Shown: in pieces, positions 36,336 to 46,760 of the stretch
Numbering within the stretch: the first letter of the stretch is position 1
Layout of the letters: every line of letters starts with the position of its first letter
Source: an uncultured Gammaproteobacteria bacterium
GTDB taxonomy: Bacteria; Pseudomonadota; Gammaproteobacteria; UBA4575
Assembly: GCA_951812785.1 (NCBI GenBank)
Contig: OX638335.1
Coordinates: 1,785,712-1,849,711 of the forward strand
Length of the DNA: 64,000 bases
Direction of reading: 5' to 3'
The notes under the pieces: model-generated
Seen by the model: only the letters and a program-made list of their open reading frames with translations
What the model was told of the DNA's origin: nothing
Databases searched by the model: none
Position numbers and translations under genes: made by a program

Positions 36336-36524
36336 CTATTTCTTAGGCATAAGCTGATGAATGAAATTCATGAATGCCGTCTCAGTCACATCTATTACGC
36401 GAACATCCAGCCCTGCTAATCTTCGATCAGACCTCTTTCTGCGTTCCATTTTATCTGTTGATGTAGAATTTAAATTACGCCGTTCTTGTTTTGCAAGCCT
36501 GCTATTCTTAGTTAAATCCTTCAT
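36336..36524 (-). CDS. Small basic protein, unknown
   Basis: The 62-residue product is unrecognised. Its first two thirds are strongly basic (KDLTKNSRLAKQERRNLN, MERRKRSDRRLAG), ending VIDVTETAFMNFIHQLMPKK. AGAAGCG precedes the ATG at a reasonable distance. It lies 91 bases downstream of the apt stop on the same strand... that is, before apt in map order, and may be an independent gene. A start at the internal methionine (MERRKR) is possible. Support is only the open frame and ribosome binding site. Confidence 0.4.
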   Translation of the reverse strand: MKDLTKNSRLAKQERRNLNSTSTDKMERRKRSDRRLAGLDVRVIDVTETAFMNFIHQLMPKK

Positions 36525-36615
36525 GACGCTTCTTCGTTATCATTTAGTATAGCTACTATAATAGCTCCAGAAAGCATTGCTTTTTGCGAACAAATTCACA
36601 CTACCTTCGAATCCA

Positions 36616-37128
36616 TTAGTACTGAATTATCGAGTGTACTGGCACATCTGGTAATTTTTCTCGGCCTGCTAAGGCAGTTAATTCAACGATAAATGCAAAC
36701 CCAAAAAGATCACAGTCAAACTTTTCTAGCAATTTTGTCGTCGCTGCCGCTGTTCCTCCGGTTGCGATAACATCATCCACCACTAGCACTTTACTTCCCT
36801 GGCTGATAGCATCCTGGTGAATTTCAAGCCTATCTGTGCCGTACTCTATCTGATAATCAACCACATGCACCTGAGCTGGCAACTTGCCTGGTTTACGCAC
36901 AGGAATAAACCCTGCGCCTAAATGATAGGCGAGTGGCGCACCGAGAATAAATCCTCTCGATTCAATCGCTACAATATAATCAATTTCCTGAGCAGAAAAA
37001 TCATTTACAAAATGATCTACGACATGACTAAGCCCTTGGTGATCTTGTAACGAGGTCGTGATATCACGAAACATAATTCCCGGCTCAGGGAAATCGGGTA
37101 TATCTCTAATTAAAGATTTTAGATCCAT
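36616..37128 (-). CDS. apt: Adenine phosphoribosyltransferase
   Basis: Apt salvages adenine by condensing it with PRPP to give AMP in the cytoplasm. The 170-residue product has the family start [20 protein letters not shown] and [13 protein letters not shown]. The PRPP-binding motif is [21 protein letters not shown] near residue 120. Length is normal. It starts 11 bases after the PKHD hydroxylase gene and may be cotranscribed with it. Confidence 0.95.
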   Translation of the reverse strand: MDLKSLIRDIPDFPEPGIMFRDITTSLQDHQGLSHVVDHFVNDFSAQEIDYIVAIESRGFILGAPLAYHLGAGFIPVRKPGKLPAQVHVVDYQIEYGTDRLEIHQDAISQGSKVLVVDDVIATGGTAAATTKLLEKFDCDLFGFAFIVELTALAGREKLPDVPVHSIIQY

Positions 37129-37139
37129 AATATAAATTT

Positions 37140-37820
37140 TTAGAGTTCACTCCATTGACGCACTAAGTTGACATACACTAAATCAACTTGTTTGGTATGT
37201 TCTTCAGTAGGCTGCTTACGTAATAACTTTTCACGCGCACAACTTAACTGATAAAGCAGTGCCCTTTGCTCCGCATCTTTAACCATACTTTGAACCCAGG
37301 TAACCGCAACTAAACGCTTACCTGAAGTGACTTCGTTCACTTGGTGTCGTGTGGTGGCAGGGTACATCACCGCATCACCTGCAGCATATTTGATTAACTG
37401 TAATCCGTAATCAGTCTGAATTGATAACTCTCCACCCTGATACTCATCTGGCTGGTTTAAAAAAATGGTTAATGCTAAATCAGAACGGTATTTCTGTCCT
37501 GCTACAGGTGTACCCATCACAGGATCATCAATATGCTCACCATAATACATCCCTTGCTGGTAGCATGCGTAAAATGGACTGGCAACTTTTAAAGGCAAGG
37601 CCGCGCGTTGATATATTTTATGCCTCACCAGATTCCCCATCACAATGTGATTTAACATCTCAATTTTAGGGTCATCACTGGCTAATTCTTGATTGCTTTT
37701 AACTTGATTAGCCGCTCGACCAGCACTGAGTTTCCCATCAACATAATCAGCGCCTACTAGTAATTCTTGTACCTTAGATAATTCTTGGGGACCTAATATG
37801 TTTTTTAAATGAATTAGCAC
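37140..37820 (-). CDS. PKHD-type Fe(II)/2-oxoglutarate hydroxylase (PiuC/YbiX-like)
   Basis: This family of prolyl-4-hydroxylase-like enzymes is often linked with iron uptake (PiuC). The 226-residue product from GTG at 37820 begins [20 protein letters not shown], the usual family start. It has the metal HXD in YGEHIDDPV, the conserved [21 protein letters not shown], and the distal histidine with arginine in [24 protein letters not shown] lies eight bases upstream. Longer frames into 37910 lack family similarity. Native substrate is unknown. Confidence 0.88.
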   Translation of the reverse strand: MLIHLKNILGPQELSKVQELLVGADYVDGKLSAGRAANQVKSNQELASDDPKIEMLNHIVMGNLVRHKIYQRAALPLKVASPFYACYQQGMYYGEHIDDPVMGTPVAGQKYRSDLALTIFLNQPDEYQGGELSIQTDYGLQLIKYAAGDAVMYPATTRHQVNEVTSGKRLVAVTWVQSMVKDAEQRALLYQLSCAREKLLRKQPTEEHTKQVDLVYVNLVRQWSEL

Positions 37821-37869
37821 GATTAATCTCTTGTTGGTTATAATGGTGTTTTCGCTAAGGATTGCAGCC

Positions 37870-38193
37870 ATGATACTTAAAGTCATCGTTGATGAGAAAA
37901 CAATTCCCATTGAAGTTCCTGATTATATGCTAGTTGAAGCAGAAGAATTTTTTAATAAGATGGATATCGACATGGACGCTGGCTGGCAAATGAGTCGTGA
38001 ATGGGTGGACAACCCAGACAATATACAGCGCTGCCAAATTGCTGCAGATAAGATACTCACATCCATTCACAGGGAAAATGAAAAGATAGCTACATTAATG
38101 GCTGCCTACATATTAAAGAAACTCCCAAACATAAGTTCAGTTGATGTAGACACTGAAGGTGATATTACACAGACCTCATTTACTGAAGGTTAA
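37870..38193 (+). CDS. Conserved small protein, unknown
   Basis: From ATG at 37870 (TAAGGA nine bases upstream) the product is 107 residues, starting MILKVIVDEKTIPIEVPDYM. It has a probable helical middle part, EEFFNKMDIDMDAGWQMSREWVDNPDNIQRCQIAADKI, and an acidic C-terminus. I do not know the function. It is divergent from the PKHD hydroxylase with a 49-base gap, and ends 11 bases before the convergent acyl-CoA ligase. An upstream ATG at 37831 is less likely, since it lacks a ribosome binding site. Confidence 0.7.
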   Translation: MILKVIVDEKTIPIEVPDYMLVEAEEFFNKMDIDMDAGWQMSREWVDNPDNIQRCQIAADKILTSIHRENEKIATLMAAYILKKLPNISSVDVDTEGDITQTSFTEG

Positions 38194-38204
38194 TCAATAT
38201 ATGG

Positions 38205-39971
38205 TTAGTGCCCTGCGTACATTTCCTCAATTTCAGTTTTAAATAACGCTTTTACTTTTTCTCGTTTAATTTTCAACGTGGGTGTTAACAGCCCATTCTC
38301 TATTTCCCAAGGATCAAGTGTCGCAGTGATTTTATAAATTTGAGCATAACCAGGAAATTCATCCATATAACGGCCTATTCTTTTAAGCAATTCTGACTTT
38401 ACTTCGTCATCATGTAAGTTCTTTGTATTAATACGTTGCAACTTACACTGCTCATTGTTCAACACTACTATTGCTGAAAGGAATGGTTTACGCTCTCCAA
38501 TGACTATTGTCTGATCAAACAATGCATCAGAACATATTGCTTGCTCAACATCTGAGGGCGGTATTTTTTCACCATTAGATAGCACAATAATATCTTTTAC
38601 GCGCCCAGTAATATAAATAATCTCATTTTCAATACGCGCGATATCACCTGTATGCAGCCAACCATCTTCGGTCAATACCTGGTTAGTCGCTTCTTGATTA
38701 TCCCAATAACCCAACATGATTGAATCACCATGAACCATCAGTTCGCCCACATCAGACAGCCTCACGTCTACGTTATCAAGTGCAAGACCAACACTGCCAA
38801 CAATATTTCGATCAACTCTATTAGTAGAGATCACAGGTGAACTTTCAGTCATACCGTAACCTTGCACCACATTGACGCCCATACCAATGAAAAATGCATT
38901 CAAGTCTTTCGCAAAAGCCGCACCGCCCGCTACAGTAAATTTAAGTCTCCCACCCAGCTTCTCACGAATTTTTTTTGCCACCAACGCGTCTAATAAAGGA
39001 TGAACTAAAAATGACAATGACCAATCGCCAGTGCCTTGCTGATAACAAAACTTGTCATACCCTATTTGATGAGCATATTTAAAAAGCTTTTGTGCAAGAA
39101 CTGACTTGCGTTGTACTTGTTCATTAATTTTCGCGAATACGCGTTCATAAATACGTGGCACTGAAATCAATATAGTTGGCTTAATTATTTGTAAGTCTTC
39201 TGCTAACTGATTAATTGAGCGCGTATAAGTAATTTCTGCGCCATGTAACATGGGCGCATAATAACCCGTAGTTCTTTCAAACGTATGTGAAAGCGGCAAA
39301 AAAGATAACAGCTGATCATGCTCAGTGACAGGTACCGCACGACCTGAATCAGCGGCATTGATCAGTAAATTGCGATGACTAAGGGTGACACCTTTTGGGC
39401 GTCCCGTGGTCCCCGATGTAAATACAATCGTTGCTGGATCTTTATGTGTACATCCATCTAGGTGAAATGGAATCGATTGATCATTGCTCAGCTGAGTATT
39501 CAATACAGGAAGGTCCGTACCCTCTACCTGATCAGTCAAGACAATAGTTTTTAATGATTCGATTTCTTGAACAAAGTCTTTAGCTAATTCACATTGTTCT
39601 TGTGTAGCAATCAGCAACAAACAGCACTCTGTTTTTTCTAAAATATAATGAACATTATCTTCACGATCGTTGGGATACAGCGGAACAGTAATTATTCCCA
39701 ACCCTGCTGCTGCTTGATCTATTGCCACCCACATAATGCTATTCGGCAACATTATCGCGATTCTATCGCCAGCGACAACACCTAGCCCGATCAACCATTG
39801 CTGAACCGACGCCGCTAACGCTCTTGTTTCACCCCAAGTGCATGACTTCCACTGTTCTGCTTGATGGTCAAATTCGCTATACGCAACTTTATCGGGCGTT
39901 AAATTAACACGCTGATTAAACGCTTGTGCAATGATGAATGTGTCATCAGTATAAGCTGAACGTGGCGTCAT
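38205..39971 (-). CDS. Long-chain acyl-CoA synthetase (AMP-forming)
   Basis: This enzyme activates fatty acids to acyl-CoA with ATP, feeding the beta-oxidation genes beside it. The product (588 residues from ATG 39971; 596 from TTG 39995) has the adenylation motifs TIVFTSGTTGRPKGVTLSHRN, GYGMTESSPVIS, and LHTGDIARIENEIIYITGRVKDIIVLSNGEKIPP. It resembles FadD15-type long-chain enzymes. The TTG start would overlap the upstream gene by 16 bases; the ATG lies eight bases after that stop. It is last in the operon. Confidence 0.9.
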   Translation of the reverse strand: MTPRSAYTDDTFIIAQAFNQRVNLTPDKVAYSEFDHQAEQWKSCTWGETRALAASVQQWLIGLGVVAGDRIAIMLPNSIMWVAIDQAAAGLGIITVPLYPNDREDNVHYILEKTECCLLLIATQEQCELAKDFVQEIESLKTIVLTDQVEGTDLPVLNTQLSNDQSIPFHLDGCTHKDPATIVFTSGTTGRPKGVTLSHRNLLINAADSGRAVPVTEHDQLLSFLPLSHTFERTTGYYAPMLHGAEITYTRSINQLAEDLQIIKPTILISVPRIYERVFAKINEQVQRKSVLAQKLFKYAHQIGYDKFCYQQGTGDWSLSFLVHPLLDALVAKKIREKLGGRLKFTVAGGAAFAKDLNAFFIGMGVNVVQGYGMTESSPVISTNRVDRNIVGSVGLALDNVDVRLSDVGELMVHGDSIMLGYWDNQEATNQVLTEDGWLHTGDIARIENEIIYITGRVKDIIVLSNGEKIPPSDVEQAICSDALFDQTIVIGERKPFLSAIVVLNNEQCKLQRINTKNLHDDEVKSELLKRIGRYMDEFPGYAQIYKITATLDPWEIENGLLTPTLKIKREKVKALFKTEIEEMYAGH

Positions 39972-39979
39972 GTAATTAA

Positions 39980-42010
39980 TTATATCTGACTCCAACCCGA
40001 TGAAGCTTTAAATCGCTCTCCATGCTTCGCTTGTAACTCACTTAAACGATCTTGCAATTCAATTGGGCCGGCTGTTATTGCATATTGAATTGGGCCTCCT
40101 CTAAATGGCGCAAAGCCTGTTCCAAAAATCACACCTGCATCCAGCAAATCTGCATCTGCAACAAGTCCCTCCTCTAGACATTTCACTGTCTCGTTTACCA
40201 GACTTAATATCAATCGATCCTGCACAGATGCATCTATAGATGAATTTGGTTTATTTTGTTTAGTGACTTTTCCGTTTTTCCACTGGTAAAAACCCTGGCC
40301 TGACTTTCTACCCAATTCACCTTGGTCTAACTTGTGTTGCAACCGATCTGACACTGGTAAATTAAATGCATCAGCTAGCACTTTGCCAACATGACTGCAT
40401 ATATCCAAACCAACCACATCGGCTAGTTCTATCGGCCCCATCGGCATACCAAACTCTACTGCAACATAATCAATATCTTCAGGCGCAACACCTTCATCCA
40501 CCAAAATGACAGCTTCCATAATATACGGCATAAGAATTCGGTTCACCAAGAAACCAGGCGATGACTTAACTGGCAAAGGCAGTCGGCTAATCTTTTTAAC
40601 AAAAATGGCGGAATTATCCAGCACTTTCTGATTAGTGTTATCCGCATGAATAATCTCTACTAGCTGCATTTTGGCGACTGGATTAAAGAAATGAAGCCCC
40701 ACCAATCTACTAGGATCTTTTAATTTTTGTGATAACGCTTCCAGTGGTAAACTAGATGTATTAGTGGCAAGAATTGTATCTTCTCGTATCTGTGGCTCGA
40801 TTTGAGCATACAAAGCTTGCTTAGCCTCAAGGTTTTCATAAATCGCTTCAATCACTACATCGGCTTTACTAACACCAATGCCTTGATGGTCTGGCATTAA
40901 TCTATCTTTAGCTGCGGTGCACAAATGAGGTTCGCGAATTTTTCGCTCAAATAATTTATGTGCTCGCTTAATGGCAGGCGCAATATATTTAGGCTCACGA
41001 TCTTGCAATGTCACCTGGAAGCCTTGCATGGCACACCAAGCAGCTATATCACCACCCATAATGCCGGCCCCCACAACATGTACATGGCGTGGTGCAAATG
41101 ACCCACTTTTTGCAAGCGCCTTCATCCTCTCTTGCAACATAAACACACGCACTAATTGTTGCGTACCAGGCGAGTTTGCAAATAGATCAGTAACAGAATT
41201 AGCTTCTTGTATAAATCGTTCTTGTCTATTCGATGAAAAATCTTTCCAGCAATCCAATAGCTTAAAAGGCGCGGGATAATGCATGGGAGAAACTCGCTTT
41301 TTGACTTGTTGACGCATAAACAATGCAGTCGCCTGCTTCGCTACGGGATACGAAGCAAGTTTATTGATCCATAAAGGCGAGCGTTTTGGCTTTTTACTAT
41401 TAATCAATTCAATGGCAGTGACACGCATTTGTCGACTAGGCACTGCCGCATCAATCATGCCCATTCTTTTTGCTTGCTTGGCTACGACTGTTCGCCCAGC
41501 AAGCATCAATTGCAGCGCTGGTAAATCACCTATCAGTTCAGGTAAGCGCACAACTCCACCGTAACCAGGATGAATACCTAAGCGCACTTCAGGCAAACCT
41601 AATTTACACTTAGCCGAATTCTCAGCAACTCGGTAGGTACAAGCAAGTGCCAACTCCATACCACCCCCCAAACAAAACCCGTGTATTAACGCTAGTGAAG
41701 GGAAAGGTAATTTTTCAATTAAATCAAAAACAGTTTGGCCAAAACGTAATTTTTCAAAGGCAGCCTCGCTAGTTTTAAGTGCCGTGAATTCGGTAATATC
41801 TGCACCAGCCAAAAATCCGTTGGTTTTTTTCGATTCAATAATCAACCCGGTAGCACTGACTGACTGCAAGCCTTCCAAAATTGCTTTTAATTCTGCCAAT
41901 ACATCTTTAGTCAGAATGTTTGTACTACCTTCAGTGTAATCAAGGCTTAACCAAATAATTTGATTGTCATCTTGCTCTGTCTGCCAGTGCTTATATTGTT
42001 GATCACTCAT
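39980..42010 (-). CDS. 3-hydroxyacyl-CoA dehydrogenase / enoyl-CoA hydratase (FadJ/FadB-like)
   Basis: This bifunctional beta-oxidation subunit hydrates enoyl-CoA and oxidises the 3-hydroxyacyl product with NAD+. ATG at 42010 (676 residues, MSDQQYKHWQ) overlaps the thiolase stop by four bases. The N-terminal crotonase domain has GFLAGADITEF and HGFCLGGGMELALACTYRVA. The C-terminal dehydrogenase has HVVGAGIMGGDIAAWCAMQGFQV, then GLHFFNPVAKMQLVEII and GFLVNRILMPY. A longer upstream extension to 42058 would read into thiolase codons and is rejected. Confidence 0.92.
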   Translation of the reverse strand: MSDQQYKHWQTEQDDNQIIWLSLDYTEGSTNILTKDVLAELKAILEGLQSVSATGLIIESKKTNGFLAGADITEFTALKTSEAAFEKLRFGQTVFDLIEKLPFPSLALIHGFCLGGGMELALACTYRVAENSAKCKLGLPEVRLGIHPGYGGVVRLPELIGDLPALQLMLAGRTVVAKQAKRMGMIDAAVPSRQMRVTAIELINSKKPKRSPLWINKLASYPVAKQATALFMRQQVKKRVSPMHYPAPFKLLDCWKDFSSNRQERFIQEANSVTDLFANSPGTQQLVRVFMLQERMKALAKSGSFAPRHVHVVGAGIMGGDIAAWCAMQGFQVTLQDREPKYIAPAIKRAHKLFERKIREPHLCTAAKDRLMPDHQGIGVSKADVVIEAIYENLEAKQALYAQIEPQIREDTILATNTSSLPLEALSQKLKDPSRLVGLHFFNPVAKMQLVEIIHADNTNQKVLDNSAIFVKKISRLPLPVKSSPGFLVNRILMPYIMEAVILVDEGVAPEDIDYVAVEFGMPMGPIELADVVGLDICSHVGKVLADAFNLPVSDRLQHKLDQGELGRKSGQGFYQWKNGKVTKQNKPNSSIDASVQDRLILSLVNETVKCLEEGLVADADLLDAGVIFGTGFAPFRGGPIQYAITAGPIELQDRLSELQAKHGERFKASSGWSQI

Positions 42011-43296
42011 TGCATTGTCTCCACGAGCATTGCCCCACCTTGACCGCCACCAATGCATAACGTGGCAATGCCTCTATGTGCATTTTTTTGCTTTAATGTA
42101 TGAATCATATGCAACACTATTCTGGCACCCGTCATGCCCACCGGGTGACCGCAGGCTACTGCGCCACCATGTATATTTAATTTCTCTTGATCTATTTCGC
42201 CCCAGGCTTTTTTGGTATTTAAATTTTCTTTACAGTAGGCTGCGTCATTGAATGCGGCTAAGCATGCTAGCACTTGCCCAGCAAATGCTTCATTCAACTC
42301 CCAGTAATCTATATCATCTAAACTAAGCTTATTTTTCTTTAATAATTTATCGGTTGCATATACTGGACCTAGCCCCATTTCAGAGGGATCCAGGCCTGCC
42401 CAGTGGCAACTAGTTAATTTTGCTAGCGGCGCAAGGTTGTGTTGCTTGACGAATTTTTCAGATGCCAAAATCAACCATGCCGCACCATCACTAATTTGCG
42501 CACTATTACCCGCGGTCACTTTGCCATAAGGCTTATCAAATACCGCTCTTAACTTAGCTAATTTTTCCATGCTTGAATCTGGGCGCACGCCATCATCAGA
42601 CTCATAAAGCTTTCCGCGTTTATCGTAGAGTGGTTCTATCTCTTGTTTAAATAATTCTTGTTCTTGTGCTTCAACTAATCGTATATGACTACGCACTGCG
42701 AATCCGTCCATTGCTTCTCTAGAAATATTAAAACTATGAGCAATTTTTTCTGCAGTTTGTCCCATTGACATATTCACGGTGGGATCAGTTAAACCACATA
42801 GCAAACCAATAATAGGTTTTAATAAACCAGGGCGGAATTTACTAATCACTTGCAGCTTTTTCTGAAATGACTTTGCGCTTGCAAGATCAGCCAGCCAGTG
42901 TACATATTCTTCTCTAAACAATAGTGGCGCATGACTCATCGCTTCCACGCCGCCTGCCAACACTAGATTTGAGTGGTTTAACTGTATTTTTCCCATCGCA
43001 CTATCCAGTGCTTGCATTCCAGACGCACAATTCCGCTGCACTGTCCAAGCAGGAATAGATTCATGGAGGTCCAAGCGCAAGCCAATCAAGCGTGCAATAT
43101 TTGCTTCGTCGGCGCGCGGCATTACGCAGCCTAAAATTATTTCATCAATTTTATCTGCATATTCTGAATGCTTACTTAATAATGATCGTGCAACTGACAA
43201 CGACATATCAGAAGCGGTAAAAGGCCCGGGTCTTCCACGTGCTTTTAAGATAGGACTTCGCAGCCCGTCAATCACATAAACGGACTTTCCACTCAT
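42007..43296 (-). CDS. Acetyl-CoA acyltransferase (thiolase, FadI-like)
   Basis: Thiolase splits 3-ketoacyl-CoA, releasing acetyl-CoA. The product from ATG 43296 (429 residues, MSGKSVYVIDGLRSPILKAR) has the acylated cysteine in VQRNCASGMQALDSAM and GNSAQISDGAAWLIL. The C-terminal motifs are NIHGGAVACGHPVGMTGARIV and CIGGGQGGAMLVE. FadI-like enzymes form complexes with FadJ-like partners, encoded next. The start overlaps the acyl-CoA dehydrogenase stop (ATGA). Confidence 0.92.
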   Translation of the reverse strand: MSGKSVYVIDGLRSPILKARGRPGPFTASDMSLSVARSLLSKHSEYADKIDEIILGCVMPRADEANIARLIGLRLDLHESIPAWTVQRNCASGMQALDSAMGKIQLNHSNLVLAGGVEAMSHAPLLFREEYVHWLADLASAKSFQKKLQVISKFRPGLLKPIIGLLCGLTDPTVNMSMGQTAEKIAHSFNISREAMDGFAVRSHIRLVEAQEQELFKQEIEPLYDKRGKLYESDDGVRPDSSMEKLAKLRAVFDKPYGKVTAGNSAQISDGAAWLILASEKFVKQHNLAPLAKLTSCHWAGLDPSEMGLGPVYATDKLLKKNKLSLDDIDYWELNEAFAGQVLACLAAFNDAAYCKENLNTKKAWGEIDQEKLNIHGGAVACGHPVGMTGARIVLHMIHTLKQKNAHRGIATLCIGGGQGGAMLVETMQ

Positions 43297-45737
43297 GAGT
43301 GATTTCTCCCTTTCCAATATTCCGCATCGAAATCATCCACAGCAAATACTTTCAAACGTGCCAGTTGTGCATTACGGATCACATCGGCTTCAGAGTCATT
43401 GATCACTCCACATGAAACTGCTAAATCTAAATCAAATTTCTTTATGTTGCCTAATCGCTTAGCGCGCTTAACTAAAGTTTCCAATGGCGCAGCATTGATC
43501 ACTTGCTGCAAGGCATCTTCCAACCATACTAATGATTCATCAGCATCTTTGGGCACATAGATGTCTCCAGTCAAAGAGTTTCGCGCTGCCAAGTCATCCA
43601 GCAATAAATCTGATATTTCATCGTGCAATGTATCTTTGCGTGGAATCTGTGGTTTACCTAATGGATAAATAATGACGTGCAAAATATGTCTTAATCCTTT
43701 TCCAGGTAAGTTATATAACAATTCCTGCATAGCCAAATGAAAGCCGCGCCCACATTCACGCATCGCCCAATCAACATAAGGAATCTCTTCCGCAGGTTCG
43801 CCGCGATCACGAAAATATTTGAGTACCACAGAAGACAGGTACAAGTAACTGAGCATATCACCAAGCCTAGCCGACACATGCTCGTGCCGTTTAATTGATC
43901 CACCAAATTTGGTGAGCGCTACATCCGCCACTAACGCAAAGTTAGCCGACAATTTCGTTAAACGTTTGTAATGTGGTTCTACTGAAGTATTAAATGGCGC
44001 CTTGACCCAATGTGCTTTAGATAACCCCAAGAAAATACTGCGCCCAATATTTTTATTCACATGGGCAACATGCTTCCATAATGCATGATCAAATTTTTCT
44101 AACGCAACATCCCCATCAGACTCGGCTAATGCTTCCATTTCCTTATACAACCAAGGATGACAACGCACTGCACCTTGACCAAAAATAATCATACTCCGTG
44201 TGAGTATGTTTGCGCCTTCAACCGTAATGGCAATTGGCACTGCTTTATATATACGCGCAATATGATTGCGCGGACCAATACAAATTCCAGACCCACCATG
44301 AATGTCCATCGCATCATCGACTACTTGTCGCATTCGTTCCGTCAAATGATATTTAATAATTGCAGATGCAACCGAAGGTTTTGACCCTTGATCAAGTGCA
44401 GCTGCTGTCACTGTTCTCGCTGCATCCATCATATACGTGTTACCACCAATACGACCCAGCACTTCTGACACACCTTCAAATTCACCAATCGGCATTTTAA
44501 ATTGGGTGCGCACACGTGCATACGCACCTGTGTTTCTACTGGCAAATTTCGCCGCAGCAGTGGCTAATGCTGGTAATGAAATTGCACGACCGTCTGCTAA
44601 TGACTCCATTAACATTTTCCAGCCCTTACCGATTTGCGCTTGACCTCCAATAATCCAATCCATCGGAATAAATACATCTTCACCTTGAGTCGGACCATTC
44701 ATAAAAGGAACGTTTAAAGGCATGTGTCGATTTCCAATCACCACTCCTTCTGTATTAGCAGGAATTAATGCTAACGTGATCCCAAGATTTTCTTCGTCTC
44801 CAAGTAGATGATCGGGATCTAGCAACACAAATGCTAGACCCAACAATGTGGCAACAGGTGCTAGCGTGATGTAACGCTTGTCCCAAGTAACGCGCATACC
44901 CAATGTGTTTTCACCATTATATTCTTGGTAACACACAATACCTCGATCTGGCATGCTGCCTGCGTCTGAACCTGCTTGCGGCCCAGTTAAGGCGAAACAG
45001 GGCACTTCTTTGCCTTCAGCTAAACGCGGCAAATAGTAATCGCGCTGTTCTTGAGTTCCATACTCTAGTAATAATTTTCCTGGGCCCAATGAGTTTGGCA
45101 CCATGACTGTGACACCTGCGGCGATTGACCGGCTTGCTACTTTCATTACCATGCACGAGTGCGCATACGCTGAATATTCTAGGCCGCCATAAGCTTCAGG
45201 AATAATCATTCCGAAGAATTTATTCTCTTTTATAAATTGCCAAGCCTCTGGCGAGAGATCAAAATCTTCGTTAGTGATTTTCCAATCGTCTAACATTTCG
45301 CATAATTGCTCAACAGGACCTTCTATAAACGCTTGCTCTTGCTCAGTTAATTTTGCTTGTGGTGTATCACGCAAAAAACGCCAGTCAGGATTACCGGAAA
45401 ATAACTCTGCTTCCCACCAGGTTGTCCCTGCTTCCAACGCCTCTCTTTCTGTATCTGATATTGGCGGCAACACCTTACGAAACATTTCTAATATACGCGC
45501 AGTTAAAAATCGCTTACGCAAAGAAGGAATAAAAGCAATTCCAGCAGCACATATGAGCAACAACCAGAATATTGCTAATAATAAAAATGGAAGTAAAGAA
45601 ATATAACTGTAGACAAATAGCGCACCTGCTATCGCAGCAAACAACGATACTGCAGATAAATTTAGATAAATTAAATAAGAAATGGTGCCAATGAGCAGTA
45701 TAAGTAAAAATAGTTCAATCAATATCACCTGCATCAT
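43293..45737 (-). CDS. Acyl-CoA dehydrogenase (FadE type)
   Basis: FadE-type dehydrogenases introduce the first double bond in beta-oxidation. The 814-residue product is typical of this large family. It has two N-terminal hydrophobic segments (about 3-75), then the acyl-CoA dehydrogenase core with FFGMIIPEAYGGLEYS, PCFALTGPQAGSDAGS, and DAMDIHGGSGICIGPRNHIARIYKA. A C-terminal extension continues past residue 560. It opens the operon; AGGCAGG precedes the ATG. The second codon is also ATG. Confidence 0.93.
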   Translation of the reverse strand: MMQVILIELFLLILLIGTISYLIYLNLSAVSLFAAIAGALFVYSYISLLPFLLLAIFWLLLICAAGIAFIPSLRKRFLTARILEMFRKVLPPISDTEREALEAGTTWWEAELFSGNPDWRFLRDTPQAKLTEQEQAFIEGPVEQLCEMLDDWKITNEDFDLSPEAWQFIKENKFFGMIIPEAYGGLEYSAYAHSCMVMKVASRSIAAGVTVMVPNSLGPGKLLLEYGTQEQRDYYLPRLAEGKEVPCFALTGPQAGSDAGSMPDRGIVCYQEYNGENTLGMRVTWDKRYITLAPVATLLGLAFVLLDPDHLLGDEENLGITLALIPANTEGVVIGNRHMPLNVPFMNGPTQGEDVFIPMDWIIGGQAQIGKGWKMLMESLADGRAISLPALATAAAKFASRNTGAYARVRTQFKMPIGEFEGVSEVLGRIGGNTYMMDAARTVTAAALDQGSKPSVASAIIKYHLTERMRQVVDDAMDIHGGSGICIGPRNHIARIYKAVPIAITVEGANILTRSMIIFGQGAVRCHPWLYKEMEALAESDGDVALEKFDHALWKHVAHVNKNIGRSIFLGLSKAHWVKAPFNTSVEPHYKRLTKLSANFALVADVALTKFGGSIKRHEHVSARLGDMLSYLYLSSVVLKYFRDRGEPAEEIPYVDWAMRECGRGFHLAMQELLYNLPGKGLRHILHVIIYPLGKPQIPRKDTLHDEISDLLLDDLAARNSLTGDIYVPKDADESLVWLEDALQQVINAAPLETLVKRAKRLGNIKKFDLDLAVSCGVINDSEADVIRNAQLARLKVFAVDDFDAEYWKGRNHS

Positions 45738-45783
45738 TCAACCTGCCTTTTTATTTTAATATTTAACAATGCTGCTTGGCTGC

Positions 45784-46644
45784 TCAATTTATTGACTGTT
45801 CAGATACATGCAACACGTCATGTGCATCCAAATACTTCTGCGCTTCCTCAGTGATAATCCCACTCTCATCCCAAGGGAGTTTTCTATAAAACCCTAAATC
45901 GTCTTTTCCTAACAGAGGATACTTTATAATTTCAAAATAAGGTGAATAATCAAAATCTCTAGGGGTGAATAAACGTAAATTACGCTCCTTCAAAGTAAAC
46001 TTTTTATTCTCATCTTGAAATATAAGCGGCAGCACTGGAAATCGCACTGAAGCAAATGCACTTGCAATCATTGAAGAACACACCACTTTAGTTGCATCTT
46101 GGGCATTGTGTTCGAATAAGCTTGAATGCCATCGTCGAGGCATAAACGTCCACCAAGGGATTAAAAATCGCGCCAAATCAAGCAATTGCCTAACATCGTA
46201 CGCCATACCCAAAAATGATGTGGCATGGGTGATTACTTTGTCCACATCGCCAGGAGAAATTCCTTTAGGCCGACAAATACGCGTATGAAATGCTTCGTAG
46301 TACTTTAATGGCGTAACAATCGTGCCTTGGCCTAACTGGCTCTCAATCACTAATGGTTCATCAGGAGGACCGTCATAATGTTGCATGATACGAGCCTTAG
46401 TGGTGGGATCTTGGATGTCATATAGACGCCCTACATATAGCGCAGTGTGACTCCAAGAACTTTGAGTAATCACTTTAATAACATTACTGACTCGAAATTT
46501 TCCTTCAACCAACAGCACATCTGCAGGCCGAATTTCAAAAACCATACGAGAAAAATTTGTTGGAGATAAAGCCTCTATATTGGAATCTGTTAATAATATG
46601 CCTACCGCTTTGTCCCAAGCCCATCTTTTTATTCTTTGTAGCAT
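45784..46644 (-). CDS. YiiX/YebB-like permuted papain-fold protein
   Basis: The 286-residue product resembles the YiiX/DUF830-type, circularly permuted NlpC/P60 papain-like family, whose members are hydrolases of unclear substrate. Likely catalytic residues are the histidine in SSWSHTALYVGR and the cysteine in TKVVCSSMIASAFAS, in the permuted order. A hydrophobic region RFLIPWWTFMPRRW lies between. There is no signal peptide. It is separated from both neighbours by about 50-120 bases, so it is probably independently expressed. Confidence 0.75.
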   Translation of the reverse strand: MLQRIKRWAWDKAVGILLTDSNIEALSPTNFSRMVFEIRPADVLLVEGKFRVSNVIKVITQSSWSHTALYVGRLYDIQDPTTKARIMQHYDGPPDEPLVIESQLGQGTIVTPLKYYEAFHTRICRPKGISPGDVDKVITHATSFLGMAYDVRQLLDLARFLIPWWTFMPRRWHSSLFEHNAQDATKVVCSSMIASAFASVRFPVLPLIFQDENKKFTLKERNLRLFTPRDFDYSPYFEIIKYPLLGKDDLGFYRKLPWDESGIITEEAQKYLDAHDVLHVSEQSIN

Positions 46645-46760
46645 GGCCGGTAATTCCCTAGATTCACAGTGGCATTAATAGATACTTAAATTGATGTGCC
46701 TATATACTATATGAGCGATATTCAGGCCAAAGTATCTCTTATATTTAAGCTTAACAAAAC